Assembly (NCBI GenBank): GCA_029243605.1 | Contig: JAQWRT010000051.1 | Location: 1 to 64,000 of the forward strand | Length of the DNA: 64,000 nucleotides | Reading direction: 5' to 3' | Source: Myxococcota bacterium | GTDB taxonomy: Bacteria; Myxococcota_A; UBA9160; UBA4427 | Shown: positions 1-11,509 of the stretch, piece after piece | How positions within the stretch are numbered: position 1 is the first letter of the stretch | How the letters are laid out: each line of letters starts with the position of its first letter | Program-made: the position numbers and the translations under genes | The notes under the pieces: generated by a model | The model's input: the letters and a program-made list of their open reading frames with translations, nothing else | The model's database searches: none | What the model was told of the DNA's origin: nothing

Positions 1-471
1 GGTGAAGATCTTGGTGCTGTTGATCACCCACTCGTCCCCGTCCTTGACGGCGGCGGTCTTGAGTGAAGCCAGATCGGTGCCGGCATCGGGCTCGGTGTAG
101 CCGATGGCGAAATGCGCTTCGCCGGCGAGGATGCGCGGGAGGAACTCGCGCCTATGCGCTTCCGACCCGTGGCTCATGAGGGCGGGGCCAACGGTGTTGA
201 GGGTCACGAAGGGGAGGGGGGCGCCGGCTCGGCGGAGCTCGTCGAAGAAGATCAGTTGCTCGACCGCCGTCATCCCGCCGCCGCCGTACTCCTCGGGCCA
301 ACCGACCCCGAGCCAGCCATCGCTTCCCATCTCGCGCACGATCTCGCGGAACAGTTTCCCCCCCTCAAGCGCTCGAATTCCGTCTCGGCGCTCGGGGGTC
401 ATCAGCTGGGAGAAGTAGTCGCGCAGCTTGAGGCGGAGTTCCTTCTGTTCGGGTGTGTAGTCGACGTGCAT
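1..471 (-). CDS. Acyl-CoA dehydrogenase, FadE26/ChsE4-like, cut by the window edge
   Basis: The first 157 codons of an acyl-CoA dehydrogenase are visible; the rest lies beyond base 1. The ATG at 471 opens MHVDYTPEQKELRLKLRDYF. The N-terminal helical domain and the start of the middle beta domain can be seen, including WPEEYGGGG and the FAD-loop motif FAIGYTEPDAGTDLASL. The wording, including LMTPERR and PFVTLNTVGP, is close to what I recall of mycobacterial FadE26, one subunit of the ChsE4-ChsE5 enzyme that oxidises C27/C24 steroid side-chain CoA esters. A KstR-type palindrome lies about 110 bases upstream. The family is clear; the steroid substrate is inferred. Confidence 0.85.
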   Translation of the reverse strand, partial: MHVDYTPEQKELRLKLRDYFSQLMTPERRDGIRALEGGKLFREIVREMGSDGWLGVGWPEEYGGGGMTAVEQLIFFDELRRAGAPLPFVTLNTVGPALMSHGSEAHRREFLPRILAGEAHFAIGYTEPDAGTDLASLKTAAVKDGDEWVINSTKIFT

Positions 472-579
472 GGGCGTGCTCCTCGGACCTTGTTCGGGGC
501 TGGGGAAGGCGGAAAGGGTCGGCCCGCCGCTTTGGAGCCGTCGCCGAGCGGCGACGGTGAAGCGACTATACCGCCTAAC

Positions 580-593
580 TGAAACACGTTCTA
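580..593. promoter_or_regulatory. KstR-type operator upstream of the FadE26-like gene
   Basis: TGAAACACGTTCTA fits the published actinobacterial KstR consensus TnnAACnnGTTnnA at every fixed position. It lies between the FadE26-like gene and the LLM gene at 745. The wider sequence CTGAAACACGTTCTAG matches 15 of 16 bases with the reverse complement of the site at 5991-6004. Binding is inferred, and no KstR gene is in the window. Confidence 0.55.
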
Positions 594-744
594 GTCCGCA
601 TTAACTAAAATCCCCTCAGGGAATCGGTCAAAGGGAGGGCTCCCGGCGGTGACAGCCAAGAATTTATCCGCGCACCGGGGTTATGCTGGGCCAGGCGAAG
701 GCGCCGGATGGCTCGGGGTCGGAAGGGCGGGGGAGGGACAGCGA

Positions 745-1770
745 ATGCAGGTCTGGGCGTCCATGGATCAGCGCATGACCTTGGCCGAGGTGGCCGCTCA
801 TGCCCGGCGCGCCGAGGCCCTGGGCTACGACGGCCTCAACGTCCCGGATGCGGTTCACGACGGCCTTCTCGTCGCCCAAGCTGCCCTCGCTGCGACTCAG
901 CGACTGCGGGTCGCCACGAGCGTTCTCGTGGTTTTCCCGCGCAGCCCCATGAATGTGGCCCACGCCGCCTGGGATCTTCAGGCCGTCTCGGGCGGGCGCT
1001 TCGAGTTGGGGGTGGGTTCCCAGGTGCGCGGGAATATCCGCGGACGCTACTCCACCGAGTGGACCCCGCCGGTCCCGCGCATGCGCGAATATATCGGCGC
1101 CCTGCGCGCCATCTTCGCGTGTTGGCAAGACGGCGCCCCCCTGGCCTTCGAGGGCGAGCACTATCGCTTTTCCCGGATGCAGCCCTTCTTCAACCCCGGC
1201 CCCCTGGAAGGCGAGCGCATCAAAATTCATCTCGGTGCCATCGGCCCCCTGATGACCGCCCTGGCCGGGGAAGCCGCCGACGGCTTGATGTGTCATCCCA
1301 CCAACAGTTCTCCCCGCTATCTCGAGGAGGTGGTCCGGCCGAGACTCGAAGTGGGGCGGCTCCGAGGCGGCCGTGCAGCCGAATCCGTCGAGTTGATGGC
1401 GGCGGACCTCGCGGCGACGGGTCCCGACCCCGCCGCCGTCGCCGCCGCCCGAGAGGGCCTGCGGGAACTCTTCGGTTTTCTGTTCTCCACCCCGGCCTAT
1501 TGGCCCTCCCTCGACCTCTACGGTTGGGAAGACGTGGGCCGCGATCTCCACGCCATGACCCGGGAAGGGCGTTGGCAGGAAATGACGCCACGCATCAGCG
1601 ACGAGATGCTCGATGTTCTCGTGCCCACTGGAACCTATGGGGAGATCGCCGATCTCCTCCGCGCCCGCTATCGGGGCCTCGCGACTCGCCTGACTTTCCC
1701 TATGCCCGATGATCCGGGCTGGGAGGGACACGTTCGCGAGGTGATCGCCGCGCTCCAGGCCCCGGACTAA
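745..1770 (+). CDS. LLM-class F420-dependent oxidoreductase (TIGR03617-like)
   Basis: A 341-residue luciferase-like TIM-barrel oxidoreductase. These enzymes usually use coenzyme F420 to move a hydride to or from an organic substrate. Family signatures include EALGYDGLNVPD near the N-terminus, the RLRVATSVLVVFPRSPM strand-loop and SGGRFELGVGSQV. The ATG at 745 is preferred over an upstream in-frame start at 649 because GGGAGGG lies 8 bases before it and homology starts at MQVWASMD. It is the first of three LLM proteins in the window. Its substrate cannot be read from the sequence. Confidence 0.85.
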   Translation: MQVWASMDQRMTLAEVAAHARRAEALGYDGLNVPDAVHDGLLVAQAALAATQRLRVATSVLVVFPRSPMNVAHAAWDLQAVSGGRFELGVGSQVRGNIRGRYSTEWTPPVPRMREYIGALRAIFACWQDGAPLAFEGEHYRFSRMQPFFNPGPLEGERIKIHLGAIGPLMTALAGEAADGLMCHPTNSSPRYLEEVVRPRLEVGRLRGGRAAESVELMAADLAATGPDPAAVAAAREGLRELFGFLFSTPAYWPSLDLYGWEDVGRDLHAMTREGRWQEMTPRISDEMLDVLVPTGTYGEIADLLRARYRGLATRLTFPMPDDPGWEGHVREVIAALQAPD

Positions 1771-1826
1771 CTCGGGATCCACTTCCGGCTATCCTGGGAC
1801 GGCGTTTCGGCGAGGGGAGAAAAAGC

Positions 1827-2876
1827 ATGCGGGTCATGGTGGATGGGTTCGAGCATCGCCCGGGCGAGCACTGCGCCTCGACGGCCCTGAGCAATATCCT
1901 GGCCTTCCACGACCTCCCCCTTTCCGAGGCCATGGTCTTCGGCCTCGCCGGGGGGCTCGGCTTCTTTTTGATTCGCGACGAGGCGCTCAGCCCGACCCGC
2001 ATGTTTCACGGGAGAACCCTCACCCTGGAGACCGACCTTTGCGCGTATGCGGGGCTTCCCGCGCTGGGCGGCGCCGAGGCCGACGACGAGCGGGCCTGGT
2101 CGAGCCTGAAGGCGCAACTCGATGCGGGAGTGCCGGTGATGCTCTCCACCGACACGTTTTATCTCGGCTATCAGAATACGAAGAGTCATTTCCCCGGTCA
2201 CCGTGCCGTCGCCGTGGGCTATGACGACAGTTCGGGCGAAGTTTTCATCGCGGACCGCAAGCTCAGCGAGTACCAAAGCGTGAGCCGGGAAGAATTGCGA
2301 AGAGCGCGCAACGCGGATGACTATCCCGTGTCCTGTGAGAACGAGTACCAGTATTTTGCAACGGGCTCTCTTGCTCTGCGCCGTCCCCTTGCTCAAGGAA
2401 TTCGCCGAGCCCTGGCGGGCAATGCCGCCTGGATGCTGGAGCCGGGTGAAACGGGAATGCCTGGGGCCGAGAAGGGACTGGCCGCCATGCGGAGACTGGC
2501 CGACGATTTTGCGACTTGGGGGGATCTCGGGGATTGGTCTTGGGCAGCGCGTTTCGGCTATCAGATCATTATTAAGCGCGGAAGCGGAGGGCTCTTTTTC
2601 CGTTCTCTCTATCGAGATTTCCTTTCGGAAGCGGCGCGCGAGGTTCCGGCTCTGGGTGAAGAGGGCCTGCTGGAGGGCATCGATGCCATCGCCCGGGGCT
2701 GGGGCGACGTCGCCGAGGTTCTGAAGGTGCAGAGCGAGCGAGAAACCTGTGATCCCCGGCTCTTTGACGAGGCTGGGAGCAGGGTGGCCGAATTGGCGGA
2801 CAGGGAGGAAAAGCTCTTTCGCCAACTCGCGAAGCTGGCGGGAGAGGATCGACTCTGGGGCGATGGGAAGGATTGA
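1827..2876 (+). CDS. BtrH N-terminal domain / DUF4872-like protein
   Basis: A 349-residue protein resembling the BtrH family. In butirosin synthesis BtrH moves an acyl group from an acyl carrier protein to the aminoglycoside. The papain-like N-terminal part shows GEHCASTALSNILAFHDLPL, where Cys and Ser/Thr sit at the first helix, and HRAVAVGYDDSSGEVFIADR, which carries the His and Asp expected of such a fold. The C-terminal half looks like DUF4872. No aminoglycoside or peptide genes are nearby, so its acyl donor and acceptor are unknown. It lies 56 bases after the LLM gene and converges with polB. Confidence 0.7.
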   Translation: MRVMVDGFEHRPGEHCASTALSNILAFHDLPLSEAMVFGLAGGLGFFLIRDEALSPTRMFHGRTLTLETDLCAYAGLPALGGAEADDERAWSSLKAQLDAGVPVMLSTDTFYLGYQNTKSHFPGHRAVAVGYDDSSGEVFIADRKLSEYQSVSREELRRARNADDYPVSCENEYQYFATGSLALRRPLAQGIRRALAGNAAWMLEPGETGMPGAEKGLAAMRRLADDFATWGDLGDWSWAARFGYQIIIKRGSGGLFFRSLYRDFLSEAAREVPALGEEGLLEGIDAIARGWGDVAEVLKVQSERETCDPRLFDEAGSRVAELADREEKLFRQLAKLAGEDRLWGDGKD

Positions 2877-2892
2877 GCGCCCTGGCTTCGGG

Positions 2893-5265
2893 CTAGATGA
2901 GCGACAACTGCTGGCCCTCGCCGAGGGCTTCGGCGAAGGATGAGCCGATCTCGCAAAGGATCGCATCTGCAATCGGACGCATGACCTTGTCGAGATAATG
3001 CGTTCGGTCGATCTGGTCGGTGGGGGGGAGTTCTTTGCCCGCCAGGGGTTCGGGGCCGGCTTGACTGATCCAGTAGCGAACCACCGGCCCCGCCTTGATC
3101 CCATGGCGCTCTTCAAATTTCCGGGCTGCTTGAACATGGGGCGGGCTCGACGCGGTATAGCGATCCAGGGACCCCTTTCGAATCCGTTTCGCATAGATGA
3201 GCTCATGGTCGAGTTCCCCCGCTCGGAGCGCGGCAATCTGCTCGCGCACGAAGGGGATGACTTCTTCATCGCGGAAGAGGCGGCTCAGCATGCCTTCCTG
3301 GAGGAGTCTCGCCACGCCGGGCCAATCGCGCCGGACCGACTCGAGTCCGACGATTTCCAGGCGTCCGCTTTCGGGGGTGCCGATCCAGCCGGCATAGCGC
3401 TTCTTGCTCCCGCCCTTTCCGCCGCGAACCCGGGGAAGGAGGAAGCGCGAGAAAACCTTCTCGAGTTCCAGATCGAGTTGGGCTTCGACGTCGTACTCGG
3501 ATCGGATCCTTTGAGCGATTTCCCCGGCGACTTCAGCGCGTAGGCTCTCGGCCCTTTGCTGTTGCTCCTCGTGGCTATCGTCTTGGGGCAATTGGACAAA
3601 AACCGAGTCGGTGTCGCCGTAGATGACGCGAACCCCTCGTTTCTCGAAGCTCTCGCAAGTCCACGAAAGAGTTTGTTGCCCGAAGCGCGTAATCGCGTTG
3701 GCGAGTTCCGGGCTGAAGAAGCGGCAGGCGGGTGCGGCGAAAATGCCGAACATGGAATTCATCATGATCTTGATCGCCTGGTCGGCATGTCGATCCTTGC
3801 GTTTTTTGGCCGACTCGCGCTGGGCCATGAATCGCTTGAGGATATCGGGAAGGATCGCCTCCTCTCGGGAGAGTCTGGCCCCGTTGGGCGCCACGATGGC
3901 GGCCCCGGGAATTTCTTGGCGCCCTCGGGCGAGGGCCAGGGGGTCGATATTGAAAGTGCGCATCAGGCTGGGGTAGAGGCTCTTGAAATCGTAGACCGCC
4001 ACGTCCTGGGCCAGGCCCTGAACGGGTTCGAGAACGCTCCCGCCGGTGACGGCAGCGGCGCTTCGATCGGAATCGACGTTGGGGGCGACGGCGCCGCGGA
4101 TCCGCAATTCGGGCAGGTAGACCAGGTCAAACGAAGCGATGCTGGCTCCGACCCGGTCGAGTTGCATGCCCGTGAGCCGGCTGCGCTCTCGGGCGAGGTC
4201 GAGCAGGCCTTCGTGCTCCAGAATTTCCGTCACCAATCGCGCGTCCTCGAGGTTGTAGGCCACCAGGGCTTCGGGTTCCTCCCGGTAGAGGCGGGTGATC
4301 TCGGCGGCGGCGTCCGGGGCCTCTTCGTCGATGAGTTTCCCCCGCCCCAGAACCGAGTGGGCCACGGTGCCCAATCGATAGTCCGGGAGGCGTAGGGCGT
4401 CGCGCACCAGGGGGATCCCGTCCACCACCATCCGGCCAGTCACCTCGGCTCGGCTTTGCCGTGAAAAGCCGGCTTCGCCGGGGAAGTGGATATCGCCGGG
4501 AAGCCGGCCGATACAGCGATCTCGGGTCGAGATGCCCAGGGCCTCGAATCGCTTCTGGAGTACCCGAAGGTCGAAGTCCACCACGTTCCAGCCCAGCAGG
4601 ATGTCGGGGTCGAGTTCACGAATCCGAGCGGCCAGGGCGATCAGCATCTCGGCCTCGCTGGCATAGGCCGAGGCGCCCGGAACCGGAGACGAGGAGACCA
4701 GATGGACTTCCTCTGTCCGGCATCCCACCAGGGCCGCCGAATAGATAGCGCTGGCATCGGGGGTGGTTTCAAGATCGATGGAGAGCGAGTCGAGGTCGAT
4801 CTGGGCTTCGCTGCTCACCAGGGATGGGTTGAGGAAACGAACGAGCCCGGCCCCGGCCCCGGAGCTTCCCGGTTGTCCCTGGCTCGCGATGGGGCCATCG
4901 ATGCCGATGGTGTCGCGCAGGGCGTGATCCATCAGGTAGCGGTAGGCGAAACGGAGGTCAGCCTCGAAACTCGGGACGCCGCGTTTGGTCAGGCGAGAGC
5001 GAAGGCCGTGCATTTCGCCGGGGAGTTTCAGGCTGACTCGGGAAACGGGTTCCCCGGCGAGGGTGGCCAATTCGGTTTCACGAAGAGTGAGGCCGCTCTC
5101 TTGACTCAGGTGGTCGCGGTCGGCTTGTCGGATGAAGAAGTAGGGCTGGAAACGGTCGTCTTCCACCAGGAAAGCGCGGCCGGATTCGAGTCGGCCGTAG
5201 AGCTGGACGATGGGCCGACCTCGATGAATTCGATAGGTGGGTTGTAGGATGATGCCGTGATGCAC
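2893..5265 (-). CDS. polB: DNA polymerase II (family B)
   Basis: A 790-residue family B DNA polymerase, close to the 783 residues of E. coli Pol II, which acts in damage-related DNA synthesis with 3'-5' proofreading. The exonuclease motif SIDLETTPD is near residue 160. Polymerase motif A (DFKSLYPSLMRTFNIDP) lies in the middle and motif C (YGDTDSVF) follows it. The C-terminal DRYTASSPPHVQAARKFEE region is typical of the family. The only sensible start is a GTG at 5265. No SOS box was recognised upstream. The gene has no functional link to its steroid-gene neighbours. Confidence 0.93.
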   Translation of the reverse strand: MHHGIILQPTYRIHRGRPIVQLYGRLESGRAFLVEDDRFQPYFFIRQADRDHLSQESGLTLRETELATLAGEPVSRVSLKLPGEMHGLRSRLTKRGVPSFEADLRFAYRYLMDHALRDTIGIDGPIASQGQPGSSGAGAGLVRFLNPSLVSSEAQIDLDSLSIDLETTPDASAIYSAALVGCRTEEVHLVSSSPVPGASAYASEAEMLIALAARIRELDPDILLGWNVVDFDLRVLQKRFEALGISTRDRCIGRLPGDIHFPGEAGFSRQSRAEVTGRMVVDGIPLVRDALRLPDYRLGTVAHSVLGRGKLIDEEAPDAAAEITRLYREEPEALVAYNLEDARLVTEILEHEGLLDLARERSRLTGMQLDRVGASIASFDLVYLPELRIRGAVAPNVDSDRSAAAVTGGSVLEPVQGLAQDVAVYDFKSLYPSLMRTFNIDPLALARGRQEIPGAAIVAPNGARLSREEAILPDILKRFMAQRESAKKRKDRHADQAIKIMMNSMFGIFAAPACRFFSPELANAITRFGQQTLSWTCESFEKRGVRVIYGDTDSVFVQLPQDDSHEEQQQRAESLRAEVAGEIAQRIRSEYDVEAQLDLELEKVFSRFLLPRVRGGKGGSKKRYAGWIGTPESGRLEIVGLESVRRDWPGVARLLQEGMLSRLFRDEEVIPFVREQIAALRAGELDHELIYAKRIRKGSLDRYTASSPPHVQAARKFEERHGIKAGPVVRYWISQAGPEPLAGKELPPTDQIDRTHYLDKVMRPIADAILCEIGSSFAEALGEGQQLSLI

Positions 5266-5461
5266 GGAATGAATCCCCGGGGAGGAAGTCCTGGGGAGAG
5301 GATAGGGAGCGGGGCTGGATCGGCTAGTTGCCGAAGGTGGGTCCGCCGCGCCCCGGCGCGCCCGGGGGGTTGGCGTCGGCTTGGGTTAGCGCGGCCCCCG
5401 AGCCTCCCGTACGCTGAACCGAGTGCTGGGGCGGTGGCTGCCCCGATGAGGAGAAGAGGAT

Positions 5462-7374
<1,913 letters not shown>

Positions 7375-7418
7375 CCGGCTTAGGCCCGGGGCCTAGCCAA
7401 GGATTGGGAGACAGAGAA

Positions 7419-8324
7419 ATGAGTGAAATTAGATTCGACGATCGCGTAGTTATTGTGACAGGGGCAGGCAGTGGACTCGGGAAGTCCCACGCACTCGAAT
7501 TTGCCAAACGCGGTGGCAAAGTAGTCGTCAACGACCTGGGCGGTGCCGTTGACGGTACGGGTTCAGATGCCGCAGCCGCAGATCTGGTGGTTACGGAAAT
7601 TGAGGCTGCGGGCGGAACGGCGGTGGCCAACTACGACTCGGTTTCCACTCCAGAGGGTGGTGAGTCCATCGTCCAATGTGCCATGGATAATTTTGGGCGA
7701 GTGGATGTCGTCGTCAACAACGCCGGCATCCTGAGGGATCGCAGCATCGTCAAGATGAGCCAGGAAGAGTGGGACGCCGTCATCGACGTTCATCTCAGAG
7801 GTGCGTTCTGCGTATCCAGGCCGGCCTTTCGCGTCATGAAAGAAAATAATTACGGCCGCTTCGTCTTCACCGCCTCTGCGGCGGGAGTCTTTGGGAATTT
7901 TGGCCAGAGCAATTACGGTGCGGCCAAAATGGGCCTGGTGGGGCTCTCGAACGTGGTGGCCCAGGAAGGCGTTAAGAACAATATCAAGAGCAATGTAATC
8001 GCCCCCATTGCGCTCACGCGAATGACCACCGGCATCATGGACAACCTGGGTTTGCAACTCGATCCCGAGTACGTGACGTCCATGGTGGTCTATCTCGCCT
8101 CGGAAGATTGCGAGCAGACCCACGAAATCTACTCGGTGGGTGCAGGGCGCTATGCCCGGGTCTTTGTCGGGCTCTGCCCGGGTTGGGCCGACACCGCGTC
8201 AGATCACGTCAGCGCCGAGGGCGTCCGCGACAACCTCGACCAGATTCGGGATCCCTCGAACTATTCGATTCCGGCCAGCGCCGCCGAAGAGATGGTTGAG
8301 GCCATGAAGCTCATCAAGGGCTGA
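7419..8324 (+). CDS. SDR, MFE-2/Hsd4-like hydroxyacyl-CoA dehydrogenase
   Basis: A 301-residue short-chain dehydrogenase resembling the N-terminal module of peroxisomal multifunctional enzyme type 2 (HSD17B4) and actinobacterial Hsd4-type proteins. NAD binding is marked by VTGAGSGLGKSHALEFAKRG and VVVNDLGG. The catalytic Ser, Tyr and Lys lie in the segment from FTASAAG to NYGAAKMGLVG. The C-terminal extension of about 70 residues is typical of the group. Coupled to fadA5, it would oxidise the 3-hydroxyacyl-CoA before thiolysis. The ATG at 7419 was chosen because the SDR homology starts there. Confidence 0.85.
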   Translation: MSEIRFDDRVVIVTGAGSGLGKSHALEFAKRGGKVVVNDLGGAVDGTGSDAAAADLVVTEIEAAGGTAVANYDSVSTPEGGESIVQCAMDNFGRVDVVVNNAGILRDRSIVKMSQEEWDAVIDVHLRGAFCVSRPAFRVMKENNYGRFVFTASAAGVFGNFGQSNYGAAKMGLVGLSNVVAQEGVKNNIKSNVIAPIALTRMTTGIMDNLGLQLDPEYVTSMVVYLASEDCEQTHEIYSVGAGRYARVFVGLCPGWADTASDHVSAEGVRDNLDQIRDPSNYSIPASAAEEMVEAMKLIKG

Positions 8325-8367
8325 GAGGTCCTTTAAGGGCGCTTTTCTCGTGGACGCCGCCCCGGCG

Positions 8368-9240
8368 CTAGGGGGCGGTGCGGCGGGGCTTTCGGCCGGT
8401 CCAGCCGGGCCAGCCGGGGATCGGGGGCTCCGGGCGATCCGGAGGCTCGGGAAGGTCGCCCGCGGGTCTTGGCCAGGCAATCGGTGTGAGGTCGCTTGCG
8501 ATTTTGGACCCCACGGCGATTCCCGGCCGCTCCACCGAGGGGTGTTTGAAGGCTGTACGGGTGCAGCCGTCGGCGAAATAGATGACGGTGTGAGCCCGCC
8601 GGGAGACTTCGGTTTCGTTGGGATAGGCTCGGTGGATAGTCAGCCCGTGATGAAAGACGACATCACCCCGCTGAGATTCGACCTTCTCAAAAACGCCCTG
8701 GCGGGTCTCGGGAAAGGCTTCGAGATCGAGGCCTTCACCGCTGAAGATATTGGCGAACTCGCGCAGTCCCGAGTTGTGGCTGCCCGGCAGGAAGGCCAGC
8801 GCACCGTTTTTCTGGCGCACATCCTGGAAGGGGATCCAGGCGGTAATGGTGAGTGGCTCTGCGATCGACCAATAGGGCTGGTCCTGATGCGGGGAAGTCG
8901 CTCGTCCTCCGGCTTCCTTGTAGAGCGATTGGTCATGCCAAATCCGGACGGCTTCGCAGCCGAGCAGGGCAGCGGCGCTTTGGCCTATCCGGGGATGGAA
9001 GCTCAGGGGGCGAACCGAAGGCTCATCCTCCCATAGGTTGAGGCATTGCTGGAGGGATTGTTCGTAGGGGGTTTTCTGATCGAAGCGACGGAGATCATGG
9101 CGAGTTCGGTTCGCCACCGCGCGCTCCACCGCCTCTGCGTAGACTTCAACCTCGTCTATCGCGAGCAGGCCCGGGATTCGCACGAAGCCGGACTCTCGGA
9201 AGGCGCTGATCTGGCTCGGGGTCGGGCTACTCGGGTCCAT
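8368..9240 (-). CDS. Phytanoyl-CoA dioxygenase (PhyH) family protein
   Basis: A 290-residue Fe(II)/2-oxoglutarate oxygenase of the PhyH family. The metal ligands are visible as His-Gln-Asp in SPHQDQPYWSI and the distal His in LTIHRAYPNE, with a downstream Arg for 2-oxoglutarate. Such enzymes hydroxylate acyl-CoAs or free substrates. The start at 9240 (MDPSSPTPSQISAF) fits family length; a longer version to 9345 is possible. It converges with the SDR and is divergent from the P450 gene. Hydroxylation of a steroid or side chain is plausible but not shown. Confidence 0.85.
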   Translation of the reverse strand: MDPSSPTPSQISAFRESGFVRIPGLLAIDEVEVYAEAVERAVANRTRHDLRRFDQKTPYEQSLQQCLNLWEDEPSVRPLSFHPRIGQSAAALLGCEAVRIWHDQSLYKEAGGRATSPHQDQPYWSIAEPLTITAWIPFQDVRQKNGALAFLPGSHNSGLREFANIFSGEGLDLEAFPETRQGVFEKVESQRGDVVFHHGLTIHRAYPNETEVSRRAHTVIYFADGCTRTAFKHPSVERPGIAVGSKIASDLTPIAWPRPAGDLPEPPDRPEPPIPGWPGWTGRKPRRTAP

Positions 9241-9395
9241 TCCGGCATTCTCCCAGAGAGACGATTCGGGAACAAGAGGAGAGCGGGGACTTTGGGTACA
9301 GTTCTGTTTCGAATACCCGGCGAGGCCCCTGTGGAAGCTCGCCAAGGACGCAGGTATTTTCCTCCGAACCTCGCCATAGCCTCCAGGAGACCGCC

Positions 9396-10637
9396 ATGCC
9401 CCCCGAGACGATTCCGAGCCTGCTCGAGCCCGAAACCTTTGCCCACGGGGTTCCGCACGATGTTTTCAAGCAATTGCGGGACGAGTGCCCCGTGTATTGG
9501 AACCCGGGGCGCCCGGCTCGTGAGCGGGCCGTGGGGATCGTGGAACCCGAGCAGCGAGGCTTCTGGGTCGTGACCCGGCATGCCGACGTGACCGCGGTCT
9601 CCAAAAACTCCGAACTCTTCTCATCGGAAAGAGGCACGGCGATCAACGCGGATATGCGCCCCCAGGATCTGGACATGTTCAGGCAGCAGATGATCCATAT
9701 GGACCCGCCCAGACATATTGCTCTTCGATCGAGCATCAATGATTTTTTCAAGCCCAAGACAATACGAAAGCTTGACGGGCGCGTGCGTGAGCTCACCCGA
9801 GAAATAGTCGACGGTGTAGCGAAGCGAGGTGAATGCGATTTCGTCAACGATATTGCGGCCGAACTGCCTCTCCTTGTTCTGGCAGAGATGTTGGGTGTCC
9901 CCCGCGAAGAGCGAAGGATCCTCTTCGATTGGACCAATCGACTGATGGGCCTCGACGACCCCGATTATGGGAACCCCTATGACGCCCAAGCAGCATTGAT
10001 GGAGCTCTTTCAATATTCGGCCCAGCTCGCGAATGCCCGGAAAGAGGACCCCCGGGATGATCTGATGAGCGTGCTCGTCAATGCAGAACTCGACGGTCGG
10101 AAGCTTGAATATATGGAAATCAACATGATGTTTTTCCTCATGGTGATCGCCGGAAACGAAACCACGCGAAACGCGTTGTCCGGTGGAATTCGTGCTCTCT
10201 GTGATTTTCCGGACCAGAGGGCGAGATTGATCGAGGACCCGCTCCTGATCAAGCCAGCGGTTGAGGAGATCGTTCGCTGGCATAGTCCGGTTATGCAATT
10301 TCGCCGGACGGCGACCCGAGATACCGAGATCGCGGGGCAGGCCATCGCTGAAGACGACAAGGTTGTGATCTATTACGGGTCAGCAAACCGAGATGAGCGG
10401 GTTTTTGAGCGAGCCGACGAATTCGATGTGGGCCGCCATCCGAACCCCCATCTGGGCTTCGGCGTGGGCAATCATTTTTGCCTGGGGGCCAATCTCGCTC
10501 GATCCGAGATGCAAATCATGCTTGGAGAAATTTTGACACGCATTCCCGATTTCGAGATTGCTGGCCCTGTGGAACAAATGCACTCGAATTTTATTCACGG
10601 GATCAAGCGCATGCCGATTCGCTTTACCGCGAACTAG
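9396..10637 (+). CDS. Cytochrome P450, CYP124/125/142-like
   Basis: A 413-residue soluble P450. The I-helix oxygen-activation motif is AGNETTRNALSGG, the K-helix ExxR is EIVRW, and the haem-binding Cys is in FGVGNHFCLGANLAR. The C-terminal SNFIHGIKRMPIRF is typical of the clade containing CYP124, CYP125 and CYP142, which oxidise the terminal methyl of cholesterol and branched lipids. GGAGA lies 7 bases before the ATG. No ferredoxin gene is adjacent; the flavoprotein at 25784 might supply electrons. The subfamily assignment is by memory of motifs only. Confidence 0.88.
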   Translation: MPPETIPSLLEPETFAHGVPHDVFKQLRDECPVYWNPGRPARERAVGIVEPEQRGFWVVTRHADVTAVSKNSELFSSERGTAINADMRPQDLDMFRQQMIHMDPPRHIALRSSINDFFKPKTIRKLDGRVRELTREIVDGVAKRGECDFVNDIAAELPLLVLAEMLGVPREERRILFDWTNRLMGLDDPDYGNPYDAQAALMELFQYSAQLANARKEDPRDDLMSVLVNAELDGRKLEYMEINMMFFLMVIAGNETTRNALSGGIRALCDFPDQRARLIEDPLLIKPAVEEIVRWHSPVMQFRRTATRDTEIAGQAIAEDDKVVIYYGSANRDERVFERADEFDVGRHPNPHLGFGVGNHFCLGANLARSEMQIMLGEILTRIPDFEIAGPVEQMHSNFIHGIKRMPIRFTAN

Positions 10638-10666
10638 GCGAGCGGCCGGGTATAGCCCGGGCCGCT

Positions 10667-11509
10667 TCAGAACAGCTCCAAGTAGCGCGCGAACTCATCG
10701 AGTCGGGGCAGGACGACGTCGCGACTTCCGGAGGGGAGTCGCAGGATCGCCTCGGTTGCCCCGGAGTCCCGGTAGTACGCGAGCTTCTTCTCGTCGGGGA
10801 GAACTCCCATGGGAACGATCCGGAGGCTGGCCGGATCTCGCTGGCGCTCGCTCATGGCTTCACGGAGCCGCGAAAGCGATTCGCGCATTCCGGACCCACC
10901 GATGGGCATCCAGCCGTCGGCGAATTCGGCGATGTGGGCGAAGAGCTTGGGGCCAGCGCCGCCCCCGATCAGGATGGGTGGTCCGGGTTGCTGTACGGGT
11001 TTCGGCCATTGCCAGGATGGCTCCATGTCGATCCATTGGCCGTGGAATTCGGCGACCTCGTGGGTCCAGAGCGCGCGCATGGCCAGGATTTTCTCTCGCA
11101 CCAGGTCTCGCCGAGTTTTGACTTCAATGCCATGATTTTCCATCTCCTCGTGGTTCCACCCGTAGCCGATGCCCAGGACCAGGCGCCCTGCCGAAACAAC
11201 ATCCAGGGTCGAGATTTGTTTCGCAAAGGTGATGTGGTCGTGTTGGGCGGGGAGCCCGATCCCCGTCCCGAGTTCGATCCGCTCGGTGACCGAGGCGGCG
11301 GCGGCCAGGCAGATATAAGGATCCGGGGAGCGGCTGTATTCCTCGGCGAGTTCGGCGTCGCCCGTGGGTGGGGGTGTCCGTCGGCTGGTGGGAATATGCG
11401 TATGTTCAGGGATGTAGAGCGAGTGGAAGCCTCGGGCTTCGGCTTCCCGGGCGAGTTCAACCGGGCTGATCGCCAGGTCGGTAGCGTGAATGGTGACGCC
11501 GATTTTCAT
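10667..11509 (-). CDS. LLM-class F420-dependent oxidoreductase (TIGR03619-like)
   Basis: A 280-residue luciferase-like oxidoreductase. The TIM-barrel signature is clear: AREAEARGFHSLYIPEHTHI, SVTERIELGTGIGLPAQH and SAGRLVLGIGYGWNHEEM, the last also being the F420/FMN-phosphate region. It ends 29 bases after the P450 stop, on the opposite strand. It resembles the LLM protein at 23152 much more than the one at 745. The substrate is unknown; in steroid degraders such proteins are often redox partners of unassigned steps. Confidence 0.85.
   Translation of the reverse strand: MKIGVTIHATDLAISPVELAREAEARGFHSLYIPEHTHIPTSRRTPPPTGDAELAEEYSRSPDPYICLAAAASVTERIELGTGIGLPAQHDHITFAKQISTLDVVSAGRLVLGIGYGWNHEEMENHGIEVKTRRDLVREKILAMRALWTHEVAEFHGQWIDMEPSWQWPKPVQQPGPPILIGGGAGPKLFAHIAEFADGWMPIGGSGMRESLSRLREAMSERQRDPASLRIVPMGVLPDEKKLAYYRDSGATEAILRLPSGSRDVVLPRLDEFARYLELF

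Noticed and set aside
1767..3269. Minus-strand frame of 500 codons across the BtrH-like and polB genes
   Set aside because: It crosses two confident genes and has no domain.
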